Below are positions 6,760 through 12,242 of a stretch of 12,710 bases of DNA, piece by piece. Each line of letters opens with the position of its first letter. The first letter of the stretch is position 1. Both the position numbers and the translations under genes were made by a program. The stretch is from Oryzihumus sp036391795 (lineage in GTDB: Bacteria; Actinomycetota; Actinomycetes; Actinomycetales; Dermatophilaceae): assembly GCF_036391795.1 (NCBI RefSeq), contig NZ_DASVZH010000312.1, positions 1 to 12,710 on the forward strand, written 5' to 3'. A model generated the notes under the pieces. That model saw only the letters and a list, made by a program, of their open reading frames with translations, searched no databases and was not told the origin of the DNA.

Positions 6760-7476
6760 GTGCTGCTCCAGGCTGCCCTGAACGGGACCTCCACCACCAC
6801 CGACCACCCGGCAGTGCCCGAGTCCGTCCACGCACTCGCGCGCGACGCGGTCGCCTGTGTCGCGGCCGGGGCCCGGGCGGTCCACCTGCACCCCCGCGAC
6901 CCCTCCGGCCGCGAGAGCCTCGAGCCGGCGGTCGTGGACGAGGTGGTGCGGCGGGTCCGCGAGGCCTGCGGCGTGCCGGTCGGGGTCACCACCGGCGCCT
7001 GGATCGAGCCCTCCGCGTCGTGGCGGGTGTCGCTGGTCCAGGGCTGGCGCGCGCCGGACTACGCCTCGGTCAACGTGAGCGAGGAGGGGTGGCTCGAGGT
7101 GGCGCGGGCGCTCCTGGACGCCGGCATCGGCGTCGAGGCCGGGGTCTGGACCGTGGAGGACGCCCACGCGCTGGCCGTCTCGGGGCTGGCCGGCGACCTC
7201 ACCCGCGTGCTGGTCGAGGTGCTCGACTCCCCGCGGAAGCAGGCCGTCAGCGTGGTGGACGCGATCCACGCAGTGCTGGACGCCGGCGGGGTCGTGACCC
7301 CCCGGCTGCAGCACGGTGAGGGCGACGCGACGTGGGTGCTGCTGCAGGACGCCGTGCGCCGCGGCCTGGACACGCGCGTGGGGCTGGAGGACACGCTCTT
7401 GCTGCCCGACGGCACCCCGGCCCGGGACAACGCACAGCTCGTCGCCGCGGCGCGCGCCCTGGGCGCCGGCGGCTGA
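6760..7476 (+). CDS. 3-keto-5-aminohexanoate cleavage-type enzyme (BKACE, DUF849 family)
   Basis: This 238-residue protein begins LLQAALNGT, close to the usual LLKACLNGARTPAEHP start of the beta-keto acid cleavage enzyme family. These TIM-barrel, metal-dependent enzymes cleave beta-keto acids with acetyl-CoA. The likely metal ligands are His42 and His44 in AVHLHPRD (40-47) and Glu210 in RVGLEDTLLLPDG (206-218). Family members are commonly about 270-310 residues, so this is a short version, yet both ends of the barrel appear present. The N-terminal Glu/His contexts fit, but the specific substrate (lysine fermentation, carnitine or another beta-keto acid) cannot be inferred. It converges with the AlaRS-like gene, with 19 nt between them, and diverges from an NAD(P)H-binding protein gene. 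Confidence 0.85.
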   Translation: MLLQAALNGTSTTTDHPAVPESVHALARDAVACVAAGARAVHLHPRDPSGRESLEPAVVDEVVRRVREACGVPVGVTTGAWIEPSASWRVSLVQGWRAPDYASVNVSEEGWLEVARALLDAGIGVEAGVWTVEDAHALAVSGLAGDLTRVLVEVLDSPRKQAVSVVDAIHAVLDAGGVVTPRLQHGEGDATWVLLQDAVRRGLDTRVGLEDTLLLPDGTPARDNAQLVAAARALGAGG

Positions 7477-7494
7477 CGCCTCTGGCGCTGCCCG
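7477..7494. repeat. Right copy of the imperfect inverted repeat
   Basis: CGCCTCTGGCGC followed by TGCCCG is the reverse complement of 5999-6018 apart from a 2-nt gap. It fills almost the whole space between the convergent DUF849 and AlaRS-like stop codons. The core CGCC-N3-GGCG could also form a small hairpin at the shared 3' end. Confidence 0.55.
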
Positions 7495-7495
7495 A

Positions 7496-8665
7496 TCACC
7501 GGTCGCCGCCCAGCAGCCCGAGCACCAGGTCCCGCGGCAGGCCGTGGGTCTGGTGCAGGTCGGTGAGGTCCTCGTCGGTCAGGGGCCCGCGGCGCAGCCG
7601 TCGCTGGACCACTGGCCGGCCCCGCCGCACCAGCTCGCCGAAGCGGCGCTCCTCCCCCAGCATCACCTCGCGCACCACCTCGGAGCCGGTCAGCCCGTAC
7701 TGTCGCGGCGTGTCCTCGAGCAGGTCCACGGGCAGGTCCGACAGGCTCGACCCCGGTTCGTGCCGCCACAGCAGGGTCAGGCTGCGTCGGACCAGCCGGC
7801 GCAGCACGTAGCCGCGGCCGCTGCTGTGGGGCCGCACGCCGTCGCCAATGACGACGGTGCCCGAGCGCAGGTGGTCGGAGACCACCCGCGAGTCACGCGG
7901 GCCCATCGGCCAGAGCCTGCCGACGGTGTCGGTCCACGGCCGCAGCAGGTCGGTGTCGTGCACGGAGCCCACGCCCTGCAGCACCGTGAGCAGCCGCTCC
8001 AGGCCCATACCGGTGTCCACGTTGGGCTGTTCCAGGGGCACGAGCCGCCCGTCGTCGAGGCGGCGGTGGCGCATCATCACGTGGTTCCAGACCTCCACCC
8101 AGCGCCGGTCGGTGGTGGGGGTGCCGCTCGGCCGGCCCCCACCGGTCCAGACGAACACCTCGGAGTCCGGCCCGCACGGACCGGTGGGCCCGTTGGACCA
8201 CCAGTTGTCCTCCACGGTCAGCTCGACCGGCACGCCCAGCTCACGCCAGGTGCGCAGCGACTCCAGGTCGGGGCCGACCTGGTCGTCACCGCCGAACACG
8301 GTCACGTGCAGCCGGTCGTGGTCCAGGCCGAAGCCCTCGCGCAACAGCTCATACCCCCAGCGCAGGCTCATCGGCCCGGGGTAGTCGCCGAGGGACCAGG
8401 TGCCGAGCATCTCGAAGACGGTCAGGTGGGTGTCGTCGCCGACCTCGTCGAGGTCGGTGGTGCGCAGGCACCGCTGGACGTTGACCAGCCGGCGGCCCTG
8501 CGGGTGCGGCTCGCCGAGCAGGTGCGGGGTCAGCGGGTGCATCCCGGAGGTGGTGAACAGCACCGGGTCGCCGTCGGGTGGGATCAGCGAGGTGCCCTGC
8601 ACGCGGCGGTGGCCGCGCTCACGGTAGAAGTCGAGGAACCTCGAGCGGACGTCGTGGGAGTCCAT
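7496..8665 (-). CDS. Free-standing alanyl-tRNA-synthetase-like protein lacking editing and C-Ala domains
   Basis: This 389-residue protein aligns by eye with the N-terminal catalytic half of AlaRS. It has the start MDSHDVRSRFLDFYRERGH, motif 1 region LFTTSGMHPLTPHLLG (36-51), motif 2 region VQRCLRTTDLDEVG (63-76) and VFEMLGTWSLGDY (83-95), the amino-acid pocket WWSNGPTGPCGPDSE (155-169), EVWNHV (191-196) with Asn194, and motif 3 DTGMGLERLLTVLQG (217-231). The tRNA-recognition segment SSGRGYVLRRLVRRS (281-295) and the HGLPRDL element (374-380) are also kept. It then stops, where normal AlaRS (about 870-890 residues) continues into editing and C-Ala domains. The main catalytic residues look intact, so it may be an active aminoacylating fragment, a resistance paralogue, or a repurposed adenylating enzyme. 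The start at 8665 has a GGAAGG ribosome binding site 8 nt upstream. Confidence 0.88.
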   Translation of the reverse strand: MDSHDVRSRFLDFYRERGHRRVQGTSLIPPDGDPVLFTTSGMHPLTPHLLGEPHPQGRRLVNVQRCLRTTDLDEVGDDTHLTVFEMLGTWSLGDYPGPMSLRWGYELLREGFGLDHDRLHVTVFGGDDQVGPDLESLRTWRELGVPVELTVEDNWWSNGPTGPCGPDSEVFVWTGGGRPSGTPTTDRRWVEVWNHVMMRHRRLDDGRLVPLEQPNVDTGMGLERLLTVLQGVGSVHDTDLLRPWTDTVGRLWPMGPRDSRVVSDHLRSGTVVIGDGVRPHSSGRGYVLRRLVRRSLTLLWRHEPGSSLSDLPVDLLEDTPRQYGLTGSEVVREVMLGEERRFGELVRRGRPVVQRRLRRGPLTDEDLTDLHQTHGLPRDLVLGLLGGDR

Positions 8666-8673
8666 GGTGGGGG

Positions 8674-8797
8674 CCTTCCGGTCGGGACGACCGGGAACGG
8701 CGACGCGGGCGGAGGCCGCGTCGAGGGCCATCGACCAGGCGTCCGGCGAGCCGTCTCCGGTCGCCGGGGGTGGATGGAGGGTCAGGCAGCGGCGACC
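8674..8797 (-). promoter_or_regulatory. Putative alanine-sensing translational attenuator of the AlaRS-like gene
   Basis: Four segments on the minus strand can pair in alternative ways. Segment A (8790-8797, GGTCGCCG, within the last leader codons) complements B (8759-8766, CGGCGACC). Segment C (8688-8694, CCGGTCG) forms a 7-bp, 3-nt-loop hairpin with D (8678-8684, CGACCGG), extended by two A-T pairs past a bulge, which covers four of the six bases of the GGAAGG ribosome binding site (8674-8679). C can instead pair with the CGACCGG part of B (8757-8763). A ribosome stalled on the Ala codons would mask A, freeing B to pair with C and exposing the ribosome binding site. B also has a local partner at 8743-8749. 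The pairings are seen; the mechanism is inferred. Confidence 0.5.
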
Positions 8798-8847
8798 AGC
8801 GAGCGGGTAGCTCGCGTGGTCGCGGAAACGCGCTGGTTGACCGACAT
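8782..8847 (-). CDS. Leader peptide ending in three alanine codons, upstream of the AlaRS-like gene
   Basis: This 21-codon open reading frame starts MSVNQRVSA and ends SLVAAA, with codons GCC GCT GCC directly before TGA. Five of its 21 residues are alanine. Its ATG lies 6 nt after TACCGT, a TANNNT -10 hexamer, so it is probably the first codon of a leaderless mRNA. Leader peptides rich in the cognate amino acid are the sensing element of ribosome-mediated attenuation for amino-acid and synthetase genes. Here the gene 116 nt downstream is alanyl-tRNA-synthetase-like, which matches the alanine codons. An internal hairpin (8799-8804 with 8810-8815) lies just before the alanine run. Alanine is a very common residue in GC-rich DNA, so chance must be considered. 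Confidence 0.55.
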   Translation of the reverse strand: MSVNQRVSATTRATRSLVAAA

Positions 8848-8853
8848 GCCTCC

Positions 8854-8859
8854 ACGGTA
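8854..8859 (-). promoter_or_regulatory. Putative -10 element of the AlaRS-like leader transcript
   Basis: TACCGT on the minus strand is followed by 6 nt (GGAGGC) and the leader ATG at 8847. The GGAGG is only one base from the ATG, too close to serve as a ribosome binding site, which favours a leaderless start. No good -35 is visible. Confidence 0.5.
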
Positions 8860-8901
8860 GCCGCGAGGCCGCTCCCAGTGCCCGCAATTAGCCGGCCCGG
8901 A

Positions 8902-8933
8902 TCGAACACCTGTCCGTCGAACAGGCGTACAGT
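8902..8933 (+). promoter_or_regulatory. alkB promoter with LexA-box-like and palindromic elements
   Basis: TACAGT at 8928-8933 is a TANNNT -10, 6 nt before the alkB ATG, so the mRNA is probably leaderless. TCGAACACCTGTCCGT at 8902-8917 matches the actinobacterial SOS box TCGAAC-N4-GTTCGA at 10 of 12 fixed positions. A second overlapping palindrome, CCTGTCCG-T-CGAACAGG (8909-8925, one mismatched pair), sits directly upstream of the -10. Either could tie alkB to DNA damage. The motifs are seen; the regulator is inferred. Confidence 0.5.
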
Positions 8934-8939
8934 GGTGCC

Positions 8940-9572
8940 ATGACGGTGGCTCTCCAGGGATCCCTGCTCGACGCGGTCGACGAGGTCGGCCTGCGTCCGC
9001 TCGGCGCCGCGGTGCGGCGCACCCCGCTCAGCCGCGGCGCCTGGGTGGACGTGCGCCCGGGCTGGCTGACCGGCTCCGACGAGGTCTTCGCCCGGCTCTC
9101 CCGGGACGTGCCGTGGCACGGTGAACGGCGGCAGATGTACGACCGCGAGGTCGACGTCCCCCGGCTGCTCGCCTTCTACGACGAGGGCGTGTGCCTGCCG
9201 CACCCGGTGCTCGAGGCAGCCCGCGAGGCGCTCAGCCGGCACTACGCCGCCGAGCTCGGCGAGCCGTTCCGCACCGCAGGGCTGTGCCTCTACCGCGACG
9301 GCCGTGACAGCGTCGCCTGGCACGGCGACACGATCGGCCGCAGCCGCACCGAGGACACCATGGTCGCGATCATCTCGGTCGGCACGCCGCGGGCACTGCT
9401 GCTGCGTCCGCGCGGCGGGGGCGGCCAGACCGTGCGCCACGTGCTCGGCCACGGGGACCTCGTCGTCATGGGCGGCTCGTGCCAGCGCACCTGGGAGCAC
9501 GCGATCCCCAAGACCGCCAAGCCGGTCGGGCCCCGCATCAGCATCCAGTTCCGGCCACGCGGTGTGCGCTGA
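8940..9572 (+). CDS. alkB: AlkB-family alpha-ketoglutarate-dependent DNA dioxygenase
   Basis: This 210-residue Fe(II)/2-oxoglutarate dioxygenase should oxidatively demethylate alkylated bases such as 1-methyladenine and 3-methylcytosine. The iron ligands are His128 and Asp130 in AWHGDTIG and His187 in TWEHAIPK. The 2-oxoglutarate-binding arginine is Arg199 in PRISIQFR, and Arg205 completes the RxxxxxR pattern. The LYRDGRDSVAWHGD stretch (117-130) matches bacterial AlkB proteins, where Asn often occupies the place of Asp in the NxYxxG-type motif. The length is normal. It is transcribed divergently from the AlaRS-like unit, with 92 bp between the alkB start and the leader ATG. The ATG lies 6 nt after a -10 hexamer. 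Function is well supported, although substrate range is not readable. Confidence 0.92.
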   Translation: MTVALQGSLLDAVDEVGLRPLGAAVRRTPLSRGAWVDVRPGWLTGSDEVFARLSRDVPWHGERRQMYDREVDVPRLLAFYDEGVCLPHPVLEAAREALSRHYAAELGEPFRTAGLCLYRDGRDSVAWHGDTIGRSRTEDTMVAIISVGTPRALLLRPRGGGGQTVRHVLGHGDLVVMGGSCQRTWEHAIPKTAKPVGPRISIQFRPRGVR

Positions 9573-9671
9573 CCGCGGCTGACAGGATCGAGCCGAGGCC
9601 GTGTGGCCATGGCTCAGGCAGGTGCGGCTCGCGCCGTCCTCCTGCGACTGGAGGCACCCCGGGAGAAGGGG

Positions 9672-10268
9672 TCAGCTGTCCGGCGCCGCTCCGGGAGGGT
9701 CGACAGGCCCCGGCTCCGGCAGGGCCCGCAGGGCCCGCAGCTGCGCCTCCACGCCCGCGACCCGGTCGATGAGCTCGCGCATCAGCTGCTCCAGGGTCTC
9801 GGTCTCGCGCATCGACTCGGCCAGCTCCTCCTCGACGTCGGCGACCTCCTCCTCCACCTGCGCGGCCCGGGCGAACAGGCGCTGGGTGACCACGAGCGCG
9901 ATGGATGCGGCGACGCCGCCGAGGATCGCCACCCCGCCGACCATGATCACGGCAGCGACGACGCGTCCGGCCGGGCTGACGGGGAAGTGGTCGCCGTATC
10001 CGACGGTTGTCAGCGTCGTCAGCGCCCACCACAGGCAGTCGCCCAGGGACTTCAGGTTCGAGCCCCTCTCGTCGCGCTCGAAGGCCCAGGCCAGGCTCCC
10101 GCCGCCCAGCACCAGCACCAGAGCCACTGCGGTGACCACGGCCGCGATGCGCGCGATGGCGCCCCAGCCCGGGGGTATCGGGGGCACCGCTGCCGGGAGC
10201 GGAACGGCAGGCGGGCCGGGCGGCACCGGGCTCGCGCCGCGCCTGCCCCTCCTGTTGTTGCCGTTCAT
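9672..10268 (-). CDS. Two-helix potassium channel with C-terminal coiled coil
   Basis: This 198-residue membrane protein has the canonical K+ selectivity filter TTVGYGD at residues 87-93, preceded by a pore helix (LGDCLWWALTTL). A first transmembrane helix spans about 39-61 and a second about 102-127. The N-terminal 38 residues are Arg/Pro rich and probably cytoplasmic. Residues 134-182 are a heptad-like, strongly acidic coiled coil (EEEVADVEEELAESMRETETLEQL) that could hold the tetramer together, similar in plan to KcsA-type channels. It has no RCK/TrkA-N domain and no voltage sensor. It begins 18 nt after the leuA stop on the same strand, so it may be cotranscribed, although the functions look unrelated. 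GGGGGAG just before the ATG may serve as ribosome binding site. Confidence 0.9.
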   Translation of the reverse strand: MNGNNRRGRRGASPVPPGPPAVPLPAAVPPIPPGWGAIARIAAVVTAVALVLVLGGGSLAWAFERDERGSNLKSLGDCLWWALTTLTTVGYGDHFPVSPAGRVVAAVIMVGGVAILGGVAASIALVVTQRLFARAAQVEEEVADVEEELAESMRETETLEQLMRELIDRVAGVEAQLRALRALPEPGPVDPPGAAPDS

Positions 10269-10286
10269 GCTCCCCCGGCCACGGTC

Positions 10287-12017
10287 TCAGGCGACGTCGC
10301 GCTGGGAGCGGTTGACCGCGGATACGACGGCCTTGAGCGACGCGATGACGATGTTGGCGTCGAGCCCGACACCCCAGAGGACCCGCTCGCCGACGGCGCA
10401 CTCGACGTAGGCCGCGGCGCGGGCGTCGCCACCGGAGGACAGCGCGTGCTCGTGGTAGTCGAGGACCCGCACGTCGACGTCCAGACCGGACAACGCCTCG
10501 ACGAACGCGGCGATCGGGCCGTTGCCGACACCCTCCACCGTGCGCTGCTGGCCGTGGTCGGTGAGCGTCACCGAGATCCGATCGGCGCCGTCGACGGCGC
10601 TGTCCGAGCGCATCGACACCAGCGCGAACCGGCCCCAGCCGGCCCCGGTGGCGGGGAGGTACTCGTCCTGGAAGGTCTCCCACAGCTGCGCCGCGGACAC
10701 CTCGCCGCCTTCGGAGTCGGTGCGAGCCTGGACCACGCCGCTGAACTCGATCTGCAGCCGGCGCGGCAGGTCGAGGTGGTGCTCGGACTTGAGCAGGTAG
10801 GCCACTCCGCCCTTGCCGGACTGGCTGTTGACGCGGACGACCGCCTCATAGGACCGGCCGATGTCGTGCGGGTCGATCGGCAGGTAGGGCACCGCCCAGG
10901 TGAGGTCGTCCACGCCCTTGCCCTCGGCGGTGGCGTCGGCGGCCATCGCCTCGAAGCCCTTCTTGATCGCGTCCTGGTGCGAGCCGGAGAACGCGGTGAA
11001 GACCAGGTCGCCGCCGTAGGGGTGGCGCTCGTGCACCGGCAGCTGGTTGCAGTGTTCGACCGTGCGGCGGATCTCGTCGATGTCGGAGAAGTCGATCTCG
11101 GGGTCGATGCCCTGGCTGAACAGGTTCATGCCCAACGTGACCAGGCAGACGTTGCCGGTGCGCTCGCCGTTGCCGAACAGGCAGCCCTCGATCCGGTCGG
11201 CGCCGGCCAGGTAGCCGAGCTCGGCCGCCGCGACGCCGGTGCCGCGGTCGTTGTGCGGGTGCAGGGACAGCACCACCGACTCGCGCCGGCTGAGGTGGCG
11301 CGACATCCACTCGATCGAGTCGGCGTAGACGTTGGGCGTGGCCATCTCCACGGTCGCCGGCAGGTTGACGATCATCTTGTGGTCCGGCGTCGGGTCGAAC
11401 ACGTCGATGACCGCATTGCAGATCCGCGCGGCGAACTCCAGCTCGGTGCCGGTGTAGGACTCCGGGGAGTACTCGTAGTAGACGTCGGTCTCGGGGATCG
11501 TCTCCTCGAGCTTCCTGCACAGCCTGGCACCCTGCAGCGCGATGTCGATGATGCCGTCCTGGTCCAGCCCGAAGACCACGCGCCGCTGGAGCACCGACGT
11601 GGAGTTGTAGAGGTGGACGATCGCCTGCTTCGCGCCACGGATCGCGTCGTAGGTCCGCTCGATGAGGTGGTCCCGGGCCTGGGTGAGCACCTGGATCGTC
11701 ACGTCGTCGGGGATGTGCCCGCCCTCGATGAGCATCCGCACGAAGTCGAAGTCGGTCTGGCTCGCCGAGGGGAAGCCGACCTCGATCTCCTTGTAGCCCA
11801 TGCGGACCAGCAGGTCGAACATGCGCTTCTTGCGCTCGGGGCTCATCGGGTCGATCAGGGCCTGGTTGCCGTCGCGCAGGTCCACGGCACACCAGCGCGG
11901 GGCCGTGTCCATGCGCCGGGTCGGCCACGTGCGGTCGGGCAGGTCCACGACGATCTGCTCGTGGAAGGGCTGGTACTTGCCGACCGGCATACCGCTGGGC
12001 TGCTGGGGGTGGATCAT
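10287..12017 (-). CDS. leuA: 2-isopropylmalate synthase
   Basis: This 576-residue enzyme catalyses the first committed step of leucine synthesis: 2-ketoisovalerate plus acetyl-CoA gives 2-isopropylmalate. The catalytic domain has the DRE-TIM signature VDLRDGNQALIDPM (45-58, with Arg48 and Asp49), the metal ligands His253 and His255 in LHPHNDRGTG (252-261), and the GCLFGNGERTGN block (278-289). The C-terminal portion (about 430-570) contains the leucine-binding regulatory domain, ending ...GVGLDANIVIASLKAVVSAVNR. Length and motifs fit the long actinobacterial LeuA. The start MIHPQQPSGMPVGKY at 12017 matches the family better than an in-frame start 10 codons upstream. A leader peptide with four Leu codons lies 75 nt upstream. 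Confidence 0.96.
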   Translation of the reverse strand: MIHPQQPSGMPVGKYQPFHEQIVVDLPDRTWPTRRMDTAPRWCAVDLRDGNQALIDPMSPERKKRMFDLLVRMGYKEIEVGFPSASQTDFDFVRMLIEGGHIPDDVTIQVLTQARDHLIERTYDAIRGAKQAIVHLYNSTSVLQRRVVFGLDQDGIIDIALQGARLCRKLEETIPETDVYYEYSPESYTGTELEFAARICNAVIDVFDPTPDHKMIVNLPATVEMATPNVYADSIEWMSRHLSRRESVVLSLHPHNDRGTGVAAAELGYLAGADRIEGCLFGNGERTGNVCLVTLGMNLFSQGIDPEIDFSDIDEIRRTVEHCNQLPVHERHPYGGDLVFTAFSGSHQDAIKKGFEAMAADATAEGKGVDDLTWAVPYLPIDPHDIGRSYEAVVRVNSQSGKGGVAYLLKSEHHLDLPRRLQIEFSGVVQARTDSEGGEVSAAQLWETFQDEYLPATGAGWGRFALVSMRSDSAVDGADRISVTLTDHGQQRTVEGVGNGPIAAFVEALSGLDVDVRVLDYHEHALSSGGDARAAAYVECAVGERVLWGVGLDANIVIASLKAVVSAVNRSQRDVA

Positions 12018-12023
12018 GTTCTC

Positions 12024-12055
12024 GCCTCTACGTGTTCGCGGGTTCAAGGTGAGGC
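12024..12055 (-). promoter_or_regulatory. Hairpin that could hide the leuA ribosome binding site
   Basis: On the minus strand GCCTCAC (12049-12055) pairs with GTAGAGGC (12024-12031) with one bulged base, giving 7 pairs. The 3' arm contains the GAGG that is the best Shine-Dalgarno candidate for leuA. Together with the leader peptide just upstream it could be part of an attenuation switch. Confidence 0.4.
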
Positions 12056-12092
12056 CTGGGCAACACGCACTCCGCGACGAGGGGCGGCCGTC

Positions 12093-12149
12093 TTACAGGG
12101 CCCCGCCGCGGCGGCGAAGAAGGAGCAGCGCTCCCGGCGCGATACGCAC
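12093..12149 (-). CDS. leuA leader peptide with four consecutive leucine codons
   Basis: This 18-codon open reading frame encodes MRIAPGALLLLRRRGGAL and starts at a GTG 6 nt after a TACCCT -10 hexamer, so it is probably leaderless. The run CTG CTC CTT CTT, followed by three Arg codons and a final Leu codon before TAA, is the classical sensing layout of leucine attenuators. GC-rich complementary stretches follow the run (for example 12101-12109 with 12073-12083, with a bulge). Stalling on scarce Leu-tRNA should favour leuA expression. The use of the rarer CTT codon twice in a row stands out in a genome this GC rich. Similar leaders precede leuA in other actinobacteria. Confidence 0.72.
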   Translation of the reverse strand: MRIAPGALLLLRRRGGAL

Positions 12150-12155
12150 AACCCG

Positions 12156-12185
12156 AGGGTATGCCGCGCCGCTCACCGGAGTCCA
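12156..12185 (-). promoter_or_regulatory. Promoter of the leuA leader transcript
   Basis: TACCCT at 12156-12161 (minus strand) is the -10, 6 nt before the leader GTG. TGGACT at 12180-12185, with an 18-nt spacer, matches TTGACA at 4 of 6 positions. The -35 overlaps the palindrome at 12181-12195. Confidence 0.5.
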
Positions 12186-12195
12186 CCGGGTGGAC
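12181..12195. repeat. Palindrome over the leuA leader -35 (possible operator)
   Basis: GTCCAC-CGG-GTGGAC is a perfect 6-bp inverted repeat with a 3-nt centre. It overlaps the -35 of the leuA leader promoter. The size and position fit a repressor site, but no regulator is identified. Confidence 0.5.
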
Positions 12196-12197
12196 CC

Positions 12198-12218
12198 CGG
12201 TCCCGCATCGTGGGACCG
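12198..12218. repeat. Second palindrome in the leuA / YciI divergent promoter region
   Basis: CGGTCCC at 12198-12204 and GGGACCG at 12212-12218 are perfect complements with a 7-nt centre. It covers the expected -35 position of the YciI-family gene promoter (-10 at 12230). It may be an operator for that gene or for both divergent units. Confidence 0.5.
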
Positions 12219-12229
12219 CGCCCTCCCCC

Positions 12230-12235
12230 TAGGCT
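12230..12235 (+). promoter_or_regulatory. Putative -10 element for a leaderless YciI-family gene
   Basis: TAGGCT fits TANNNT and is followed by 7 nt and then the GTG at 12243. No ribosome binding site lies in the spacer, which supports a leaderless start and fixes the GTG as the initiation codon. Confidence 0.5.
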
Positions 12236-12242
12236 GCCACGC

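Noticed and set aside
7316..8860. A 514-codon plus-strand frame over the AlaRS-like gene
   Set aside because: Composition is His/Gln/Val rich as expected for an antisense shadow of a GC-rich gene, no family resemblance, and it overlaps a gene with strong AlaRS motifs.
8666..8887. Upstream in-frame extension of the AlaRS-like protein
   Set aside because: The extra residues have no AlaRS similarity, and MDSHDVRSRFLDF matches the usual family start. The region is better explained as leader ORF plus hairpins.
8910..8933. PafBC-type (RecA-NDp) DNA-damage promoter before alkB
   Set aside because: CTGTCCGTC matches the TTGTCRGTG consensus at only 6 of 9 positions, and the spacer to TACAGT is 9 rather than 8 nt, so it is weaker than the LexA-box reading.
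9573..9671. A terminator or small gene between alkB and the channel gene
   Set aside because: The 99-bp convergent gap shows no strong inverted repeat and no short frame with supporting start signals.
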